This document shows, one piece after another, positions 1 to 7,294 of a stretch of DNA of 19,310 nt. Each line of letters begins with the position of its first letter. The first letter of the stretch is position 1. The notes below the pieces were generated by a model. That model searched no databases and had not been told where the DNA came from. It worked only from the letters and a program-made list of their open reading frames with translations. The translations under genes and the position numbers were made by a program. This stretch comes from RGIG3009 sp045595845 (GTDB lineage: Bacteria > Bacillota > Clostridia > Oscillospirales > Acutalibacteraceae), in NCBI GenBank assembly GCA_045595845.1, contig JAZOBF010000004.1, positions 1 to 19,310 on the forward strand, given 5' to 3'.

Positions 1-8
1 TTTCACGG

Positions 9-1046
9 TTATTCCACCTCTCCGATATACAAAATATCACTGACAACGCGCCCGTCTTTGTACGGCTGATTGACCATCTCACCGTCAAACGCCATTTGCG
101 CGGTTTGTCCGCCGTCCAAATTGTAGGCGAGGGTACAGCCGAGGTCTTTCATGAGGTTTGCCATTTGCACCATCGTGAGTCCCTGCGAATACCCTTCGGC
201 ACGGCCGTCTACTACCACGAACGCGTAGTGCCCCGCACCGTAATACCCGATGGCGCAACGCGGATGCGCTTTGGCAAGATACCCGCTGTACGAGGTCAGC
301 GGCGTACCGTCCTTTTTGAAAAGTGACGGTCCGAAACTCCACGCCTGCCAAGCGCCGTTTTCCATTTCCGCGTCGGCATCAAAGGCTTCGTTGTCGTAAA
401 AGATTTTCATGGTGCCGTCACGGTACAACACGCACAAGTCGCCGTCGTTGTTGGATTTGCGGTACAGCTTGCCGTTACGAATGACCGTACGGGATGCGTT
501 CATGCCGTAATAATCGCCCGAGGTCGCCAAAATGGCGTTATGACGCTCCATCATGGGCAATACATCTTCCTTGATGTTTTTCCCGAACTTATCCTTTGCA
601 AAGGCGGTGCGGAAACAGTCGATATTTTTCAGTTGCACATCCGCCACATAATAGGTGACAAGATTATCACCCTCGCCCAGCGTGCGCTGTTCCACCGAAA
701 TGGCAATGTTGGGACTGCTGTACGAATTTGCCGTTTTGACTACCTCGGCGGTGAACGGCGCGGTAATCCCGAGCGTGGGCTCGTTTTTGTCGGTGGTATT
801 ATTGTCGGATACGGGCGGTGTGACCGGTTCTTCAAAAGACGGTTCAAACGCGATGACATGATGGAACAGGGCAAAGATACACAGAATGACGCCTGCGATT
901 ACAATATCCAAGATAGGTGAGAGCCATCGTGGTGTACGGCGAGGCGTTTTTGATAGGTTCTTGCGCTTCTTTTGATTTGCCGCCTGTATCGCCTGCTGTC
1001 TTGCCTTTTCTTGTTCAATCATCTGTTCCAGCGTGATACCTGCCAT
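9..1046 (-). CDS. membrane-anchored phosphodiester glycosidase (NAGPA/DUF2233-type) family protein
   Basis: 345 residues. The start at 1046 (MAGITLEQ) is chosen because AAAGGAGG (1055-1062) lies 8 nt upstream; an in-frame GTG at 1055 would overlap that ribosome binding site. Layout: basic cytoplasmic N-terminus (residues 1-44, many K/R/Q), one membrane span (about 45-67), a low-complexity extracellular linker, then the catalytic-type domain at about 160-345. Family hallmarks seen are ATSGDYYG (about 174), HPRCAIGY (about 261), VVVDGRAEGYSQGLTM (about 277) and YNLDGGQTAQM (about 308); most relatives have LDGGxSAxM, so T for S is a mild deviation. The family includes mammalian uncovering enzyme and bacterial wall- or exopolysaccharide-associated proteins. 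A substrate cannot be inferred here. It is transcribed alone and away from the topoisomerase operon. The family call is fairly secure, the reaction is not. Confidence 0.82.
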   Translation of the reverse strand: MAGITLEQMIEQEKARQQAIQAANQKKRKNLSKTPRRTPRWLSPILDIVIAGVILCIFALFHHVIAFEPSFEEPVTPPVSDNNTTDKNEPTLGITAPFTAEVVKTANSYSSPNIAISVEQRTLGEGDNLVTYYVADVQLKNIDCFRTAFAKDKFGKNIKEDVLPMMERHNAILATSGDYYGMNASRTVIRNGKLYRKSNNDGDLCVLYRDGTMKIFYDNEAFDADAEMENGAWQAWSFGPSLFKKDGTPLTSYSGYLAKAHPRCAIGYYGAGHYAFVVVDGRAEGYSQGLTMVQMANLMKDLGCTLAYNLDGGQTAQMAFDGEMVNQPYKDGRVVSDILYIGEVE

Positions 1047-1077
1047 CGCCCACACCTCCTTTCAAAGATACCCACCC

Positions 1078-1106
1078 ATTATACAACGAAAACCGACAAG
1101 AGTCTA
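1078..1106 (-). promoter_or_regulatory. putative sigma-A promoter of the NAGPA-like gene
   Basis: Read on the minus strand, TAGACT (1101-1106), a 17-nt spacer and a perfect TATAAT (1078-1083) precede the ribosome binding site and the 1046 start. The -35 box matches the consensus at four of six positions. Confidence 0.5.
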
Positions 1107-1166
1107 TGAAAATTTTTTGAAATTTTCAGCTTTTTTCGTAAAGGAACGGGATTTGCAATTTCAAAC

Positions 1167-1196
1167 TTGACGAAAGCGCTATATATGGTATAAAAT
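1167..1196 (+). promoter_or_regulatory. putative sigma-A promoter of the topoisomerase operon
   Basis: TTGACG (1167-1172), 16-nt spacer, TATAAAAT (1189-1196), about 42 nt before the parE-like ATG. The segment 1179-1193 (CTATATATGGTATAA) is almost identical to the promoter region of the small gene at 7295, which may indicate a shared control site. Confidence 0.6.
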
Positions 1197-1237
1197 AGGG
1201 TATATATGACTCTATATTTAGGTTGAAGGAGAGCATT

Positions 1238-3220
1238 ATGGCAACCAAAAAGCCAAACTACGATAACGAAAGTATATCCTCGCTCAAAGGTGCCGACCGT
1301 GTGCGTAAACGCCCCGCGGTCATTTTCGGCTCGGATGGGCTTGAGGGCTGTCAGCACGCGGTATTTGAGATTTTGTCCAACTCTATCGACGAAGCGCGCG
1401 AGGGACACGGAAGCAAGATTATCACCACGCGGTTTGAGGACGGCTCGATTGAGGTACAGGATTTCGGCCGCGGCATTCCCGTGGATTATAACCAAAAAGA
1501 AGACCGCTACAACTGGGAGCTTGTTTTCTGTGAGTTGTATGCGGGCGGTAAATACAACACAAACGGCGGCGAAAACTATGAGTTTTCGCTCGGCTTAAAC
1601 GGACTTGGTGCGTGCGCTACGCAATATTCGTCGGAGTACATGGATGTGGAGGTGCGCCGTGACGGGTTCAAATACACGCTGCATTTTGAAAAGGGTGAAA
1701 ATGTCGGCGGACTTACAAAAGAACCGTACGCGAAGCGCGATACCGGTACCACCATTCGCTGGAAACCCGACCGCGAGGTGTTTACCGATACGGCGGTACC
1801 GATTACCTATTTTGAAGACATCATCAAGCGTCAGGCAATCGTAAACCCGAATCTGCTGTTTATTTTAAAAGACCAAAAAGGACGCAGTTTTGAAACCAAG
1901 GAATTCGTCTACCAAAACGGTATTGCGGACTATGTGGCGGAGCTGGTCGGCGAAGATTCCATGACCGATGTGCAGGTGTGGACGGCGGAACGCCGCGGCC
2001 GCGACCGCGAGGACAAGCCCGAATACAAGGTCAAGTTCAATGTGGCGATGTGCTGTTCCAACAAGCTCAATCTTTTGGAATATTACCATAACTCCAGTTG
2101 GCTGGAACACGGCGGGGCTCCCGAAAAAGCGGTGCGCTCGGCATTTGTGTCGCAAATTGATACCTATTTAAAACAAAACGGCAAATATTTAAAAAACGAG
2201 AGCAAAATCACCTTCCAGGATGTACAGGATTGCTTAGTGCTGGTCTCCTCGTCGTTCTCCACGCAGACCTCGTATGAAAACCAGACGAAAAAAGCCATCA
2301 CCAACACCTTTATTCAGGAATCCATGACGAAATTCTTGAAGGACCGTCTGGAAGCGTATTTCTTGGAAAACAAAGCAGAAGCCGATCGTCTGTGCGATCA
2401 GGTTCTTATCAACAAACGCAGCCGTGAAAAAGCGGAGACCACGCGTTTAAACCTCAAAAAGACCTTGCAATCGGGCAACGATTTGGCATCGCGTGTTCCG
2501 GGCTTTGTGGATTGCCGCACCCGCGATGTTACCCAGCGTGAGCTGTTCATCGTGGAGGGTAAATCCGCCATGGGTGCGTGTATTCAGGCGCGCAACTCGG
2601 AGTTTCAAGCCGTTATTCCGGTTCGCGGTAAAATTTTAAACTGCTTAAAAGCGGAGTTCGACAAGATTTTTAAAAGTGAGATTATCGTCAATCTTCTGAA
2701 AGTCATGGGTTGCGGGGTAGAGGTCAAATCCAAGTCCAATAAAAACCTGGCGACTTTCGACTTATCGGCACTGCGTTTTTCCAAAATTATCATCTGTACC
2801 GATGCCGATGTGGACGGATTCCAGATTCGCACGCTGATTTTAGCGATGCTGTATCGGTTAACGCCTACCTTGATTGAACAGGGCTATGTGTATATTGCGG
2901 AAACCCCGCTTTACGAAATCAATACGAAAACCGATACCTATTTTGCGTACAATGACCGCGAGAAAACCGAGATTTTGGACGAAATCGGGGATGTGAAGTA
3001 CACCATTCAGCGTTCCAAGGGACTGGGTGAAAACGAGCCGCAGATGATGTCGCTGACCACCATGAACCCGCCGACCAGACGGCTTATCAAGGTGAGTCCG
3101 TGTGATGTCGAGAAAACGGCGGAGCTGTTCGATGTGTTACTGGGTGACGATCTTGACGGCCGTAAACGCATGATTGCGGAACACGGTGCGGAATATTTGG
3201 ATATGCTGGATCTCGAATGA
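1238..3220 (+). CDS. parE: DNA topoisomerase IV/gyrase-type subunit B (ATPase and TOPRIM subunit)
   Basis: 660 residues; start ATG 1238 with GAAGGAGAG just upstream. It is the ATP-hydrolysing and metal-binding subunit of a heterotetrameric type IIA topoisomerase. GHKL ATPase: NSIDEA (48-53, general base E52), DFGRGIP (75-81) and the G-loop GLNGLGA (about 119-125). Transducer domain about 220-400. TOPRIM: VEGKSAMG (E440), DADVDG (522-527, metal-binding acids) and RSKGLGEN (592-599). All catalytic acids are present, but the normally near-invariant EGDSAGG reads EGKSAMG (K442, M445), and the common GLHGVG reads GLNGLG. It lies 17 nt before its A-subunit partner and away from any recF/dnaN context, so I favour a ParE-like second enzyme over the housekeeping GyrB. 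It may belong to a divergent clostridial subfamily. Confidence 0.9.
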   Translation: MATKKPNYDNESISSLKGADRVRKRPAVIFGSDGLEGCQHAVFEILSNSIDEAREGHGSKIITTRFEDGSIEVQDFGRGIPVDYNQKEDRYNWELVFCELYAGGKYNTNGGENYEFSLGLNGLGACATQYSSEYMDVEVRRDGFKYTLHFEKGENVGGLTKEPYAKRDTGTTIRWKPDREVFTDTAVPITYFEDIIKRQAIVNPNLLFILKDQKGRSFETKEFVYQNGIADYVAELVGEDSMTDVQVWTAERRGRDREDKPEYKVKFNVAMCCSNKLNLLEYYHNSSWLEHGGAPEKAVRSAFVSQIDTYLKQNGKYLKNESKITFQDVQDCLVLVSSSFSTQTSYENQTKKAITNTFIQESMTKFLKDRLEAYFLENKAEADRLCDQVLINKRSREKAETTRLNLKKTLQSGNDLASRVPGFVDCRTRDVTQRELFIVEGKSAMGACIQARNSEFQAVIPVRGKILNCLKAEFDKIFKSEIIVNLLKVMGCGVEVKSKSNKNLATFDLSALRFSKIIICTDADVDGFQIRTLILAMLYRLTPTLIEQGYVYIAETPLYEINTKTDTYFAYNDREKTEILDEIGDVKYTIQRSKGLGENEPQMMSLTTMNPPTRRLIKVSPCDVEKTAELFDVLLGDDLDGRKRMIAEHGAEYLDMLDLE

Positions 3221-3237
3221 GAGGAGGGACATGAATC

Positions 3238-5484
3238 GTGGCAAGAAAGAAAAAAGAACCCGAACAAACAAGCGGCGGACTGCCGTCTAACGCACATATT
3301 GCGGGCGCGGGCGAGGTAGAACATCAGCCCATCACGGATACGCTGTTAGAAAACTACATGCCGTACACCATGAGCGTTATCATGTCCCGCGCCATTCCCG
3401 AAATTGACGGTTTCAAACCGTCCCACCGCAAGCTGTTGTATACCATGTACAAAATGGGACTGTTAAACGGCTCGCTCGTCAAATCGGCCAATATTGCCGG
3501 TCAGACCATGCGGCTAAATCCCCACGGTGATGCCGCCATTTACGATACGATGGTGCGTCTGTCCCGCGGTAACGAGTCGCTCTTACACCCGTTTGTAGAA
3601 TCCAAGGGTAACTTCGGTAAAGCGTATTCGTCGGACATTGAATGTGCCGCTTCGCGTTATACCGAGGCAAAACTGGCGCCCATTGCGGGTGAATTGTTCC
3701 GCGACATTGACAAGGAAACGGTGGATTTTGTCGACAACTACGACAACACCATGAAAGAACCGTCCTTACTGCCCGTCACCTTTCCGTCGATTCTCGTCAA
3801 TAACAATTTGGGCATCGCGGTCGGTATGGCGAGCAATATTTGCTCGTTCAATTTGAGCGAGGTATGTGAAACGGCGATTGCGCTCCTCAAAGATTCCGAG
3901 CACGATATTCTCTCCACTCTGCAAGCGCCCGATTTCCCGAGCGGAGGACAACTCATTTACAGTCGCGATGAACTTGAGAAGATTTACAACTCGGGGCGCG
4001 GCAGCGTGCGTGTTCGCGCGGTGTATACCTACGATAAGTCCAACAACTGCATTGATGTCACGCAGATTCCGTATTCCACCACGGTGGAAGCGATTGTTGC
4101 GAAGGTGACGGAGCTTGTCAAGGCGGGCAAGGTGCGTGAAATCAACGATATCCGCAACGAAACCGACTTGAACGGTCTGAAAATCACCATTGATTTAAAA
4201 CGCGGCACCGATCCCGACAAAGTCATGGCAAAATTGTTTGCTGCTACCCCGCTTGAAGACTCATTTGGTTGCAACTTTAATGTGTTGATTGCGGGTGTGC
4301 CGCAGGTACTTGGTGTGCGCGCTCTGCTCGAAGAATGGACGGCATTCCGTATCGAATGTGTGCGCCGCCGCGTGGTGTATGATTTAAATAAAGCCAAAGA
4401 GAAACTGCACCTCTTACGCGGTTTGCAGAAGATATTGCTGGATATTGATAAAGCGGTGCGCATCGTCCGTGAAACCGAGGAAGAAGCGGAGGTCGTGCCG
4501 AACTTGATGATAGGTTTCGGTATTGACGAGGTACAAGCGGACTATGTAGCCGAAATCAAACTGCGCCACTTAAACCGTGAATATATCTTAAAACGCCTCG
4601 ACGAAGTAGAACGCTTGGAAGCCGAGGTCGAAGACCTCGAAGCGATTCTTTCCAGCCGCAGCCGCGTGAAAACCATTATCGTTGAGGAACTGCGCGCCGT
4701 TTCCAAAAAATACGGACAACCGCGCAAAACCACGCTTATTTACGCAACCGACCTGAAAGAGGAAAAAGAAGCTGCCGAGGAGCTCGTTCCCGATTATCCG
4801 TGTACGCTGTTCTTCACCGAGGGCGGGTATTTCAAGAAAATCACGCCTCAGTCGTTGCGTATGAGCGGGGAACAACGCCTCAAAGAGGGCGACCGTATCA
4901 TACAGACCGTCGAAACCACCAACCGCATGGACCTGCTGTTTTTCAGCGACGCGGGTACGGTGTACAAATCCAAAGCCGCCGACTTTGCGGATACCAAGGC
5001 GAGTGCCATGGGCGATTTCGTGGGCGGCAAGCTCGGATTTGATGACGGTGAAAATGCCCGCCACATGGTGGTGACCGAAAAATACACGGGGTATATGCTG
5101 TTCTTCTTTGAAAACGGCAAGGTCGCCAAGGTGGATATGGCATCGTATGCCACCAAAAACAACCGGCGCAAGCTCATCGCGGCGTATTCGGTAAAATCGC
5201 CGCTGATTGCCATGTTCCATGTGGAAGAAGACCGCGAATTCATGTTGATTTCCACTTCGGGCAGACGGCTTATCGTGCATACGGGCGCCGTCGCTGTCAA
5301 AACCACCCGCGATACGCAGGGCGTGCAGGCGATGACGCTCAAAGGTCAGCACCGTTTGGCGGAGGTTGTACCGTTTGAGGATTCCATGTCAGTAAAAGCG
5401 GCGCGTTATCGTACAAAATCCTTACCCGCCGCGGGTGCTACCCCTCTTGCCGAAGATGTCGGTGAGCAATTATCCTTATTATAA
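3238..5484 (+). CDS. parC: DNA topoisomerase IV/gyrase-type subunit A (DNA cleavage subunit)
   Basis: 748 residues. The start is GTG 3238, with GAGGAGGG (3221-3228) about 10 nt upstream; the ATG at 3231 is out of frame. It makes the transient double-strand break with its partner encoded 17 nt upstream. Winged-helix region: IDGFKPSHRKLLY (56-68), in place of the usual RDGLKPVHRR. Quinolone-pocket helix: PHGDAAIYD (95-103). The catalytic tyrosine is Y141 in ASRYTEAKL, preceded by the usual R140. Then GIAVGMASNI, the tower and a coiled-coil (about 385-490, rich in E/L/R), and a C-terminal beta-pinwheel-like region (about 520-735). No GyrA-box (QRRGGKG-type) is visible, so supercoiling activity is not expected; this favours a ParC-like decatenase. 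A99 occupies the position of E. coli GyrA Ser83. Confidence 0.9.
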   Translation: MARKKKEPEQTSGGLPSNAHIAGAGEVEHQPITDTLLENYMPYTMSVIMSRAIPEIDGFKPSHRKLLYTMYKMGLLNGSLVKSANIAGQTMRLNPHGDAAIYDTMVRLSRGNESLLHPFVESKGNFGKAYSSDIECAASRYTEAKLAPIAGELFRDIDKETVDFVDNYDNTMKEPSLLPVTFPSILVNNNLGIAVGMASNICSFNLSEVCETAIALLKDSEHDILSTLQAPDFPSGGQLIYSRDELEKIYNSGRGSVRVRAVYTYDKSNNCIDVTQIPYSTTVEAIVAKVTELVKAGKVREINDIRNETDLNGLKITIDLKRGTDPDKVMAKLFAATPLEDSFGCNFNVLIAGVPQVLGVRALLEEWTAFRIECVRRRVVYDLNKAKEKLHLLRGLQKILLDIDKAVRIVRETEEEAEVVPNLMIGFGIDEVQADYVAEIKLRHLNREYILKRLDEVERLEAEVEDLEAILSSRSRVKTIIVEELRAVSKKYGQPRKTTLIYATDLKEEKEAAEELVPDYPCTLFFTEGGYFKKITPQSLRMSGEQRLKEGDRIIQTVETTNRMDLLFFSDAGTVYKSKAADFADTKASAMGDFVGGKLGFDDGENARHMVVTEKYTGYMLFFFENGKVAKVDMASYATKNNRRKLIAAYSVKSPLIAMFHVEEDREFMLISTSGRRLIVHTGAVAVKTTRDTQGVQAMTLKGQHRLAEVVPFEDSMSVKAARYRTKSLPAAGATPLAEDVGEQLSLL

Positions 5485-5489
5485 AAAAT

Positions 5490-5520
5490 CGTTGCCGAAC
5501 GGAAAACCCGTTCGGCAACG
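5490..5520. terminator. 13-bp perfect hairpin after the parC-like gene
   Basis: Arms 5490-5502 and 5508-5520 are perfectly complementary around a 5-nt loop (AAAAC). On the plus strand no T-run follows. On the minus strand the hairpin is followed by GATTTTTT, so as an intrinsic terminator it reads best in the minus direction. It may still end or stabilise the 3' end of the parEC mRNA. Confidence 0.5.
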
Positions 5521-5618
5521 AGGCACAAATACGGCAAACGCAAGTCGGTTTTGTATATGCGCCGAGGTTAGATTGCCCCCGATACGCCAAAAGATACATA
5601 CGGGATTAAAAATTTCAC

Positions 5619-5647
5619 TTGCGTTTTAAAACAGAGTATGTTACTAT
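5619..5647 (+). promoter_or_regulatory. putative sigma-A promoter of secG
   Basis: TTGCGT (5619-5624), 17-nt spacer, TACTAT (5642-5647), 43 nt before the secG ATG. I saw no structured leader or protein gene in the rest of 5521-5690. Confidence 0.55.
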
Positions 5648-5690
5648 ATGTAGTGCATTCGAGTTTTTGTTGAATTTAGGAGGATTTCTC

Positions 5691-5942
5691 ATGACAGTTT
5701 GGGAATATATCATCGGCGCTATCATCATCGTGTTTGCGTTGATTATTATTGCGGTCATTTTGTTACAAGAAGGCAATCAGTCGAGTATCGGTGCCATTTC
5801 CGGTTCTGCCGATAACTTCATGGATAAAGGCAAGGCCCGCACGCTGGACGCCTTTTTGTCTAAGTGGACCAAAGCCATGGCGATTGCTTTCTTCGTACTG
5901 GTTTTCTTGGGCATGTTAATCACCCGATTCCTCGGCGCTTGA
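5691..5942 (+). CDS. secG: preprotein translocase subunit SecG
   Basis: 83 residues; ATG 5691 with TTAGGAGG (5676-5683) upstream. SecG is the small non-essential subunit of the SecYEG channel and aids SecA-driven export. Two membrane spans are visible (about 5-25 and 58-79), joined by the diagnostic loop LLQEGNQSSIGAISGSAD (about 24-41). This is followed by a short charged stretch (KGKARTLDAFLSKWTK), exactly the SecG pattern. Length is normal for Firmicutes (75-85). It has its own promoter and terminator, so it appears monocistronic; the frequent clostridial neighbours rnr and smpB are not adjacent here. Confidence 0.93.
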   Translation: MTVWEYIIGAIIIVFALIIIAVILLQEGNQSSIGAISGSADNFMDKGKARTLDAFLSKWTKAMAIAFFVLVFLGMLITRFLGA

Positions 5943-5956
5943 TTTTAATCACGAAC

Positions 5957-5990
5957 AAAGAGCAGGAATTCGTATTCCTGCTCTTTTTTT
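5957..5990 (+). terminator. intrinsic terminator of secG
   Basis: 13-bp stem (5957-5969 with 5974-5986), loop TCGT, followed by an uninterrupted T-run to 5990. Textbook rho-independent terminator, 14 nt after the secG stop. Confidence 0.92.
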
Positions 5991-6002
5991 GCGCCACCTT
6001 AC

Positions 6003-6031
6003 ACATATTCGTTTTGCCTCCCACATAGATT
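6003..6031 (+). promoter_or_regulatory. candidate sigma-E-type (mother-cell sporulation) promoter of the bofA-like gene
   Basis: ACATATT (6003-6009), 14-nt spacer, CATAGATT (6024-6031). This matches the B. subtilis sigma-E pattern (KMATATT, about 14 nt, CATACAnT) at all but one base in each box. No comparable sigma-A promoter was found. The expected start near 6038 leaves just enough leader for the ribosome binding site at 6038-6046. Confidence 0.5.
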
Positions 6032-6051
6032 GAAAACGGGAGGTGGACAAC

Positions 6052-6315
6052 ATGGGCGTTCAAATTTTTTTGTGGTGCGTAGCGGGCGGTATTCTGATGG
6101 CGGTGCTCGTCGGTGCCGTTAAAACAGGCCGCCCGATTCGTGCGTTACTCAGCAGCACCTTACAGGGGGCGTGCGCGCTTGCGGCGGTCAATGTCACGGG
6201 AATGTTCACGGGCATCTCGCTCGGCCTTAACGCTCTGTCGGGTATTGCGTGCGCGGCGGCGGGCGTGCCGGGTGTCATTACCCTGTTGCTTCTCAAATTG
6301 ATTTTTGCTGTCTGA
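6052..6315 (+). CDS. bofA: BofA-family pro-sigma-K processing inhibitor-like membrane protein
   Basis: 87 residues; ATG 6052 with GGGAGGTGG (6038-6046) 5 nt upstream. An in-frame start nine bases earlier would sit in the ribosome binding site and is rejected. In B. subtilis BofA sits with SpoIVFA and SpoIVFB in the outer forespore membrane and holds back cleavage of pro-sigma-K. Seen here: two or three hydrophobic segments, a central GRPIRALLSSTLQGA stretch resembling the KPLR-containing loop of BofA, and the family C-terminus LGLNALSGIACAAAGVPGV...LLKLIF, matching the conserved pattern of an Asn followed by a G(I/V)PGV motif and a hydrophobic end. A sigma-E-like promoter precedes it, the control known for bofA in B. 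subtilis. The family assignment rests on short motifs, hence moderate confidence. Confidence 0.75.
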   Translation: MGVQIFLWCVAGGILMAVLVGAVKTGRPIRALLSSTLQGACALAAVNVTGMFTGISLGLNALSGIACAAAGVPGVITLLLLKLIFAV

Positions 6316-6345
6316 TTGCAAATGATACGCCACTTGTGGTACACT
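6316..6345 (+). promoter_or_regulatory. putative sigma-A promoter of pgeF
   Basis: TTGCAA (6316-6321) overlaps the end of the bofA-like gene; 18-nt spacer; TACACT (6340-6345). The predicted start, around 6351-6353, leaves a leader of only about 10 nt before the ATG at 6362. Confidence 0.5.
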
Positions 6346-6361
6346 GATAGCGGTGATATAT

Positions 6362-7186
6362 ATGCAAAGTAAAACGCTGACGGTTCATGACGCAAACGGC
6401 GTTGTCTATTACACATTCCCTGCATTTGATGCCGTGCCGTTTGTGCGTCACGGCTTTTCCACCCGCCTCGGCGGTGTCAGCAAGGGAATCTATGCAAGTA
6501 TGAATTTAAGTTATACCCGCGGTGACGATGACACAGCTGTACACGAAAATTTCAATCGGTTTTGCGCGGCGGTGGGGGTCAAGCGTGAAAACGCGGTGCT
6601 CTCCGCACAGGAACACCATACCGTGATTTACAATGCGACGGCGGCAGACCGCGGTCGCGGTGTGACCAAAGAGCGCGGATATACGGATATTGACGGACTG
6701 TTGACGGACGAGCCGCAGGTGGTGCTGTTTACGCAGTATGCGGACTGTGTGCCGTTGTTTTTCGCAGACCCCGTTCGCCGCGTGGTCGGCACTTCACACG
6801 CGGGATGGCGCGGTACGGCGGCGGGTATCGGCGCCGTCACGGTCGAGCGCATGGTGAAAGATTACGGGTGCCGCCGCGAAGATATTTTGGCGGGCATCGC
6901 CCCGTCTATCGGTCCGTGTTGCTTTGAGGTGGACGGACCCGTTATCACGGCATTTCAAAAACTACCCTTTTATGATGAGGGTTGTTATCAGCCGATTGGT
7001 GACGATAAAGCGCACATTAACCTCTGGGAGGTTAACCGTCGTACACTGGTACAGGCGGGGGTTCAACCCTCGCATATCACGGTCACCGACCTGTGCACGA
7101 AATGTCATCCCGATGTGTTTTGGTCGCACCGTGTCACAGGGGGGAATCGGGGAAGTTTAGCGGGTTGCATTGCCATACAGGAATAA
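6362..7186 (+). CDS. pgeF: PgeF/YfiH/LACC1-family polyphenol oxidase-like purine nucleoside enzyme
   Basis: 274 residues. ATG 6362 is chosen because GGTGAT (6352-6357), complementary to the 5' part of the anti-Shine-Dalgarno sequence, lies 4 nt before it; an in-frame GTG at 6353 would need almost leaderless translation. Family motifs in order: HGFSTRLGGVS (30-40), SAQEHH (81-86), ADCVP (127-131), SHAGWRG (145-151), IGPCCFEV (183-190) and DLCTKCHPDVFWSHR (243-257). Together they supply the His/Cys/His metal site of the family. Known relatives are LACC1/FAMIN (purine nucleoside phosphorylase and adenosine deaminase activities) and PgeF, proposed to correct wrong peptidoglycan precursors. Which activity applies here is not visible in the sequence. 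The gene is often next to division or cell-wall genes in other bacteria; here it follows bofA. Confidence 0.92.
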   Translation: MQSKTLTVHDANGVVYYTFPAFDAVPFVRHGFSTRLGGVSKGIYASMNLSYTRGDDDTAVHENFNRFCAAVGVKRENAVLSAQEHHTVIYNATAADRGRGVTKERGYTDIDGLLTDEPQVVLFTQYADCVPLFFADPVRRVVGTSHAGWRGTAAGIGAVTVERMVKDYGCRREDILAGIAPSIGPCCFEVDGPVITAFQKLPFYDEGCYQPIGDDKAHINLWEVNRRTLVQAGVQPSHITVTDLCTKCHPDVFWSHRVTGGNRGSLAGCIAIQE

Positions 7187-7198
7187 AACAAAAAAGCG

Positions 7199-7225
7199 GA
7201 GAGAACCATGTTCTCTCTTTTTTTG
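7199..7225 (+). terminator. intrinsic terminator of pgeF
   Basis: 8-bp stem GAGAGAAC (7199-7206) with GTTCTCTC (7210-7217), loop CAT, and a T-run directly after. It lies 12 nt past the pgeF stop. Confidence 0.88.
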
Positions 7226-7256
7226 TTTCACCTCCCAAATTCGACAAAAACTGATA

Positions 7257-7274
7257 GACTATATATCGTATAAT
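7257..7274 (+). promoter_or_regulatory. promoter region with AT-rich operator-like motif before the small ORF
   Basis: A perfect TATAAT (7269-7274) lies about 20 nt before the 7295 start; no good -35 box is visible at 16-18 nt. GACTATATATCGTA (7257-7270) recurs exactly at 7451-7464, and CTATATATCGTATAA (7259-7273) matches the parE-like promoter (1179-1193) at 14 of 15 bases. A weak -35 box plus repeated elements suggests regulated expression. Confidence 0.45.
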
Positions 7275-7294
7275 GTGAGTCGGGAGGTGAAAAT

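Noticed and set aside
1079..1495. Minus-strand frame in the divergent promoter region and the start of the parE-like gene
   Set aside because: It overlaps promoters and the antisense of parE; no ribosome binding site or family motif.
3231..3240. ATG 3231 as start of the parC-like gene
   Set aside because: It is in another frame; the GTG at 3238 is in frame and correctly spaced from GAGGAGGG.
4588..5352. Long open frame (254 codons) antisense to the parC-like gene
   Set aside because: It mirrors the codon structure of parC, has no convincing ribosome binding site and no recognisable motif.
5521..5690. SRP RNA, tmRNA or riboswitch before secG
   Set aside because: No conserved tetraloop, tag frame or aptamer pattern could be found in this stretch.
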